This document shows, in pieces, positions 5,892 to 5,895 of a DNA stretch of 5,895 nt. Source of the DNA: Dehalococcoidia bacterium. Lineage in GTDB: Bacteria; Chloroflexota; Dehalococcoidia; Lucifugimonadales; SHYF01. Position 1 is the first letter of the stretch, and every line of letters begins with the position of its first letter. A model generated the notes under the pieces. It had not been told where the DNA came from. It saw nothing but the letters and a program-made list of their open reading frames with translations, and did no database searches. A program made the translations under genes and the position numbers. The DNA lies in the NCBI GenBank assembly GCA_009692985.1, contig SHYF01000108.1, forward strand, positions 1-5,895. The letters run 5' to 3'.

Positions 5892-5895
5892 GGAA

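Overview
The window looks like a piece of bacterial chromosome of middling to fairly high GC. It uses ATG and TTG starts, has clear Shine-Dalgarno sites, closely spaced same-strand genes and a tRNA with an encoded CCA end. The transporter and SRPBCC families, together with the REP-like repeat, would suit a Chloroflexota (Dehalococcoidia or SAR202-like) metagenome genome. That placement is an impression from sequence style and rests on no marker gene.

Layout, plus strand (1-4005). The window opens in the C-terminal end of a probable MarR-family regulator (stop at 172-174). Its stop codon overlaps an open frame that encodes only the last quarter of a MATE-family multidrug exporter (171-536). 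The N-terminal three quarters of that exporter are missing, apparently by deletion. After a 125-nt gap comes a compact three-gene run with gaps of 19 and 25 nt: a 12-helix MFS exporter of the MFS_3/EntS type (662-2059), a small soluble protein joining a DUF4287-like domain to an SRPBCC/AHSA1-like domain (2079-2618), and a second, unrelated MFS transporter of the MCT/OxlT-like type that starts at TTG (2644-4005). The neighbourhood is therefore about small-molecule transport, perhaps drug or xenobiotic efflux, with a small putative ligand-binding protein between two transporters. No substrate can be read from the sequence.

Intergenic region 4006-4243. It carries two REP-like hairpins in inverted orientation (4085-4164) and no gene.

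Minus strand (4244-5891). A full-length phage portal gene of the SPP1 gp6-like kind is present but broken by a -1 frameshift, a +1 frameshift and an in-frame amber codon. It keeps its own ribosome binding site. Just upstream lies a short open remnant without a start codon. Further upstream are a strong hairpin (5709-5738) and a tRNA-Val(GAC) gene with a good sigma-70-type promoter (TTGACC, 17 nt, TAAACT). Decayed phage DNA directly downstream of the 3' end of a tRNA gene suggests an old tRNA-site integration, but no second attachment site was found in the window.

No clearly new biological system was identified. The most worthwhile points are the decayed orphan portal beside the tRNA, the MarR/MATE deletion junction, the MFS - DUF4287/SRPBCC - MFS gene trio, and the inverted REP-like pair.
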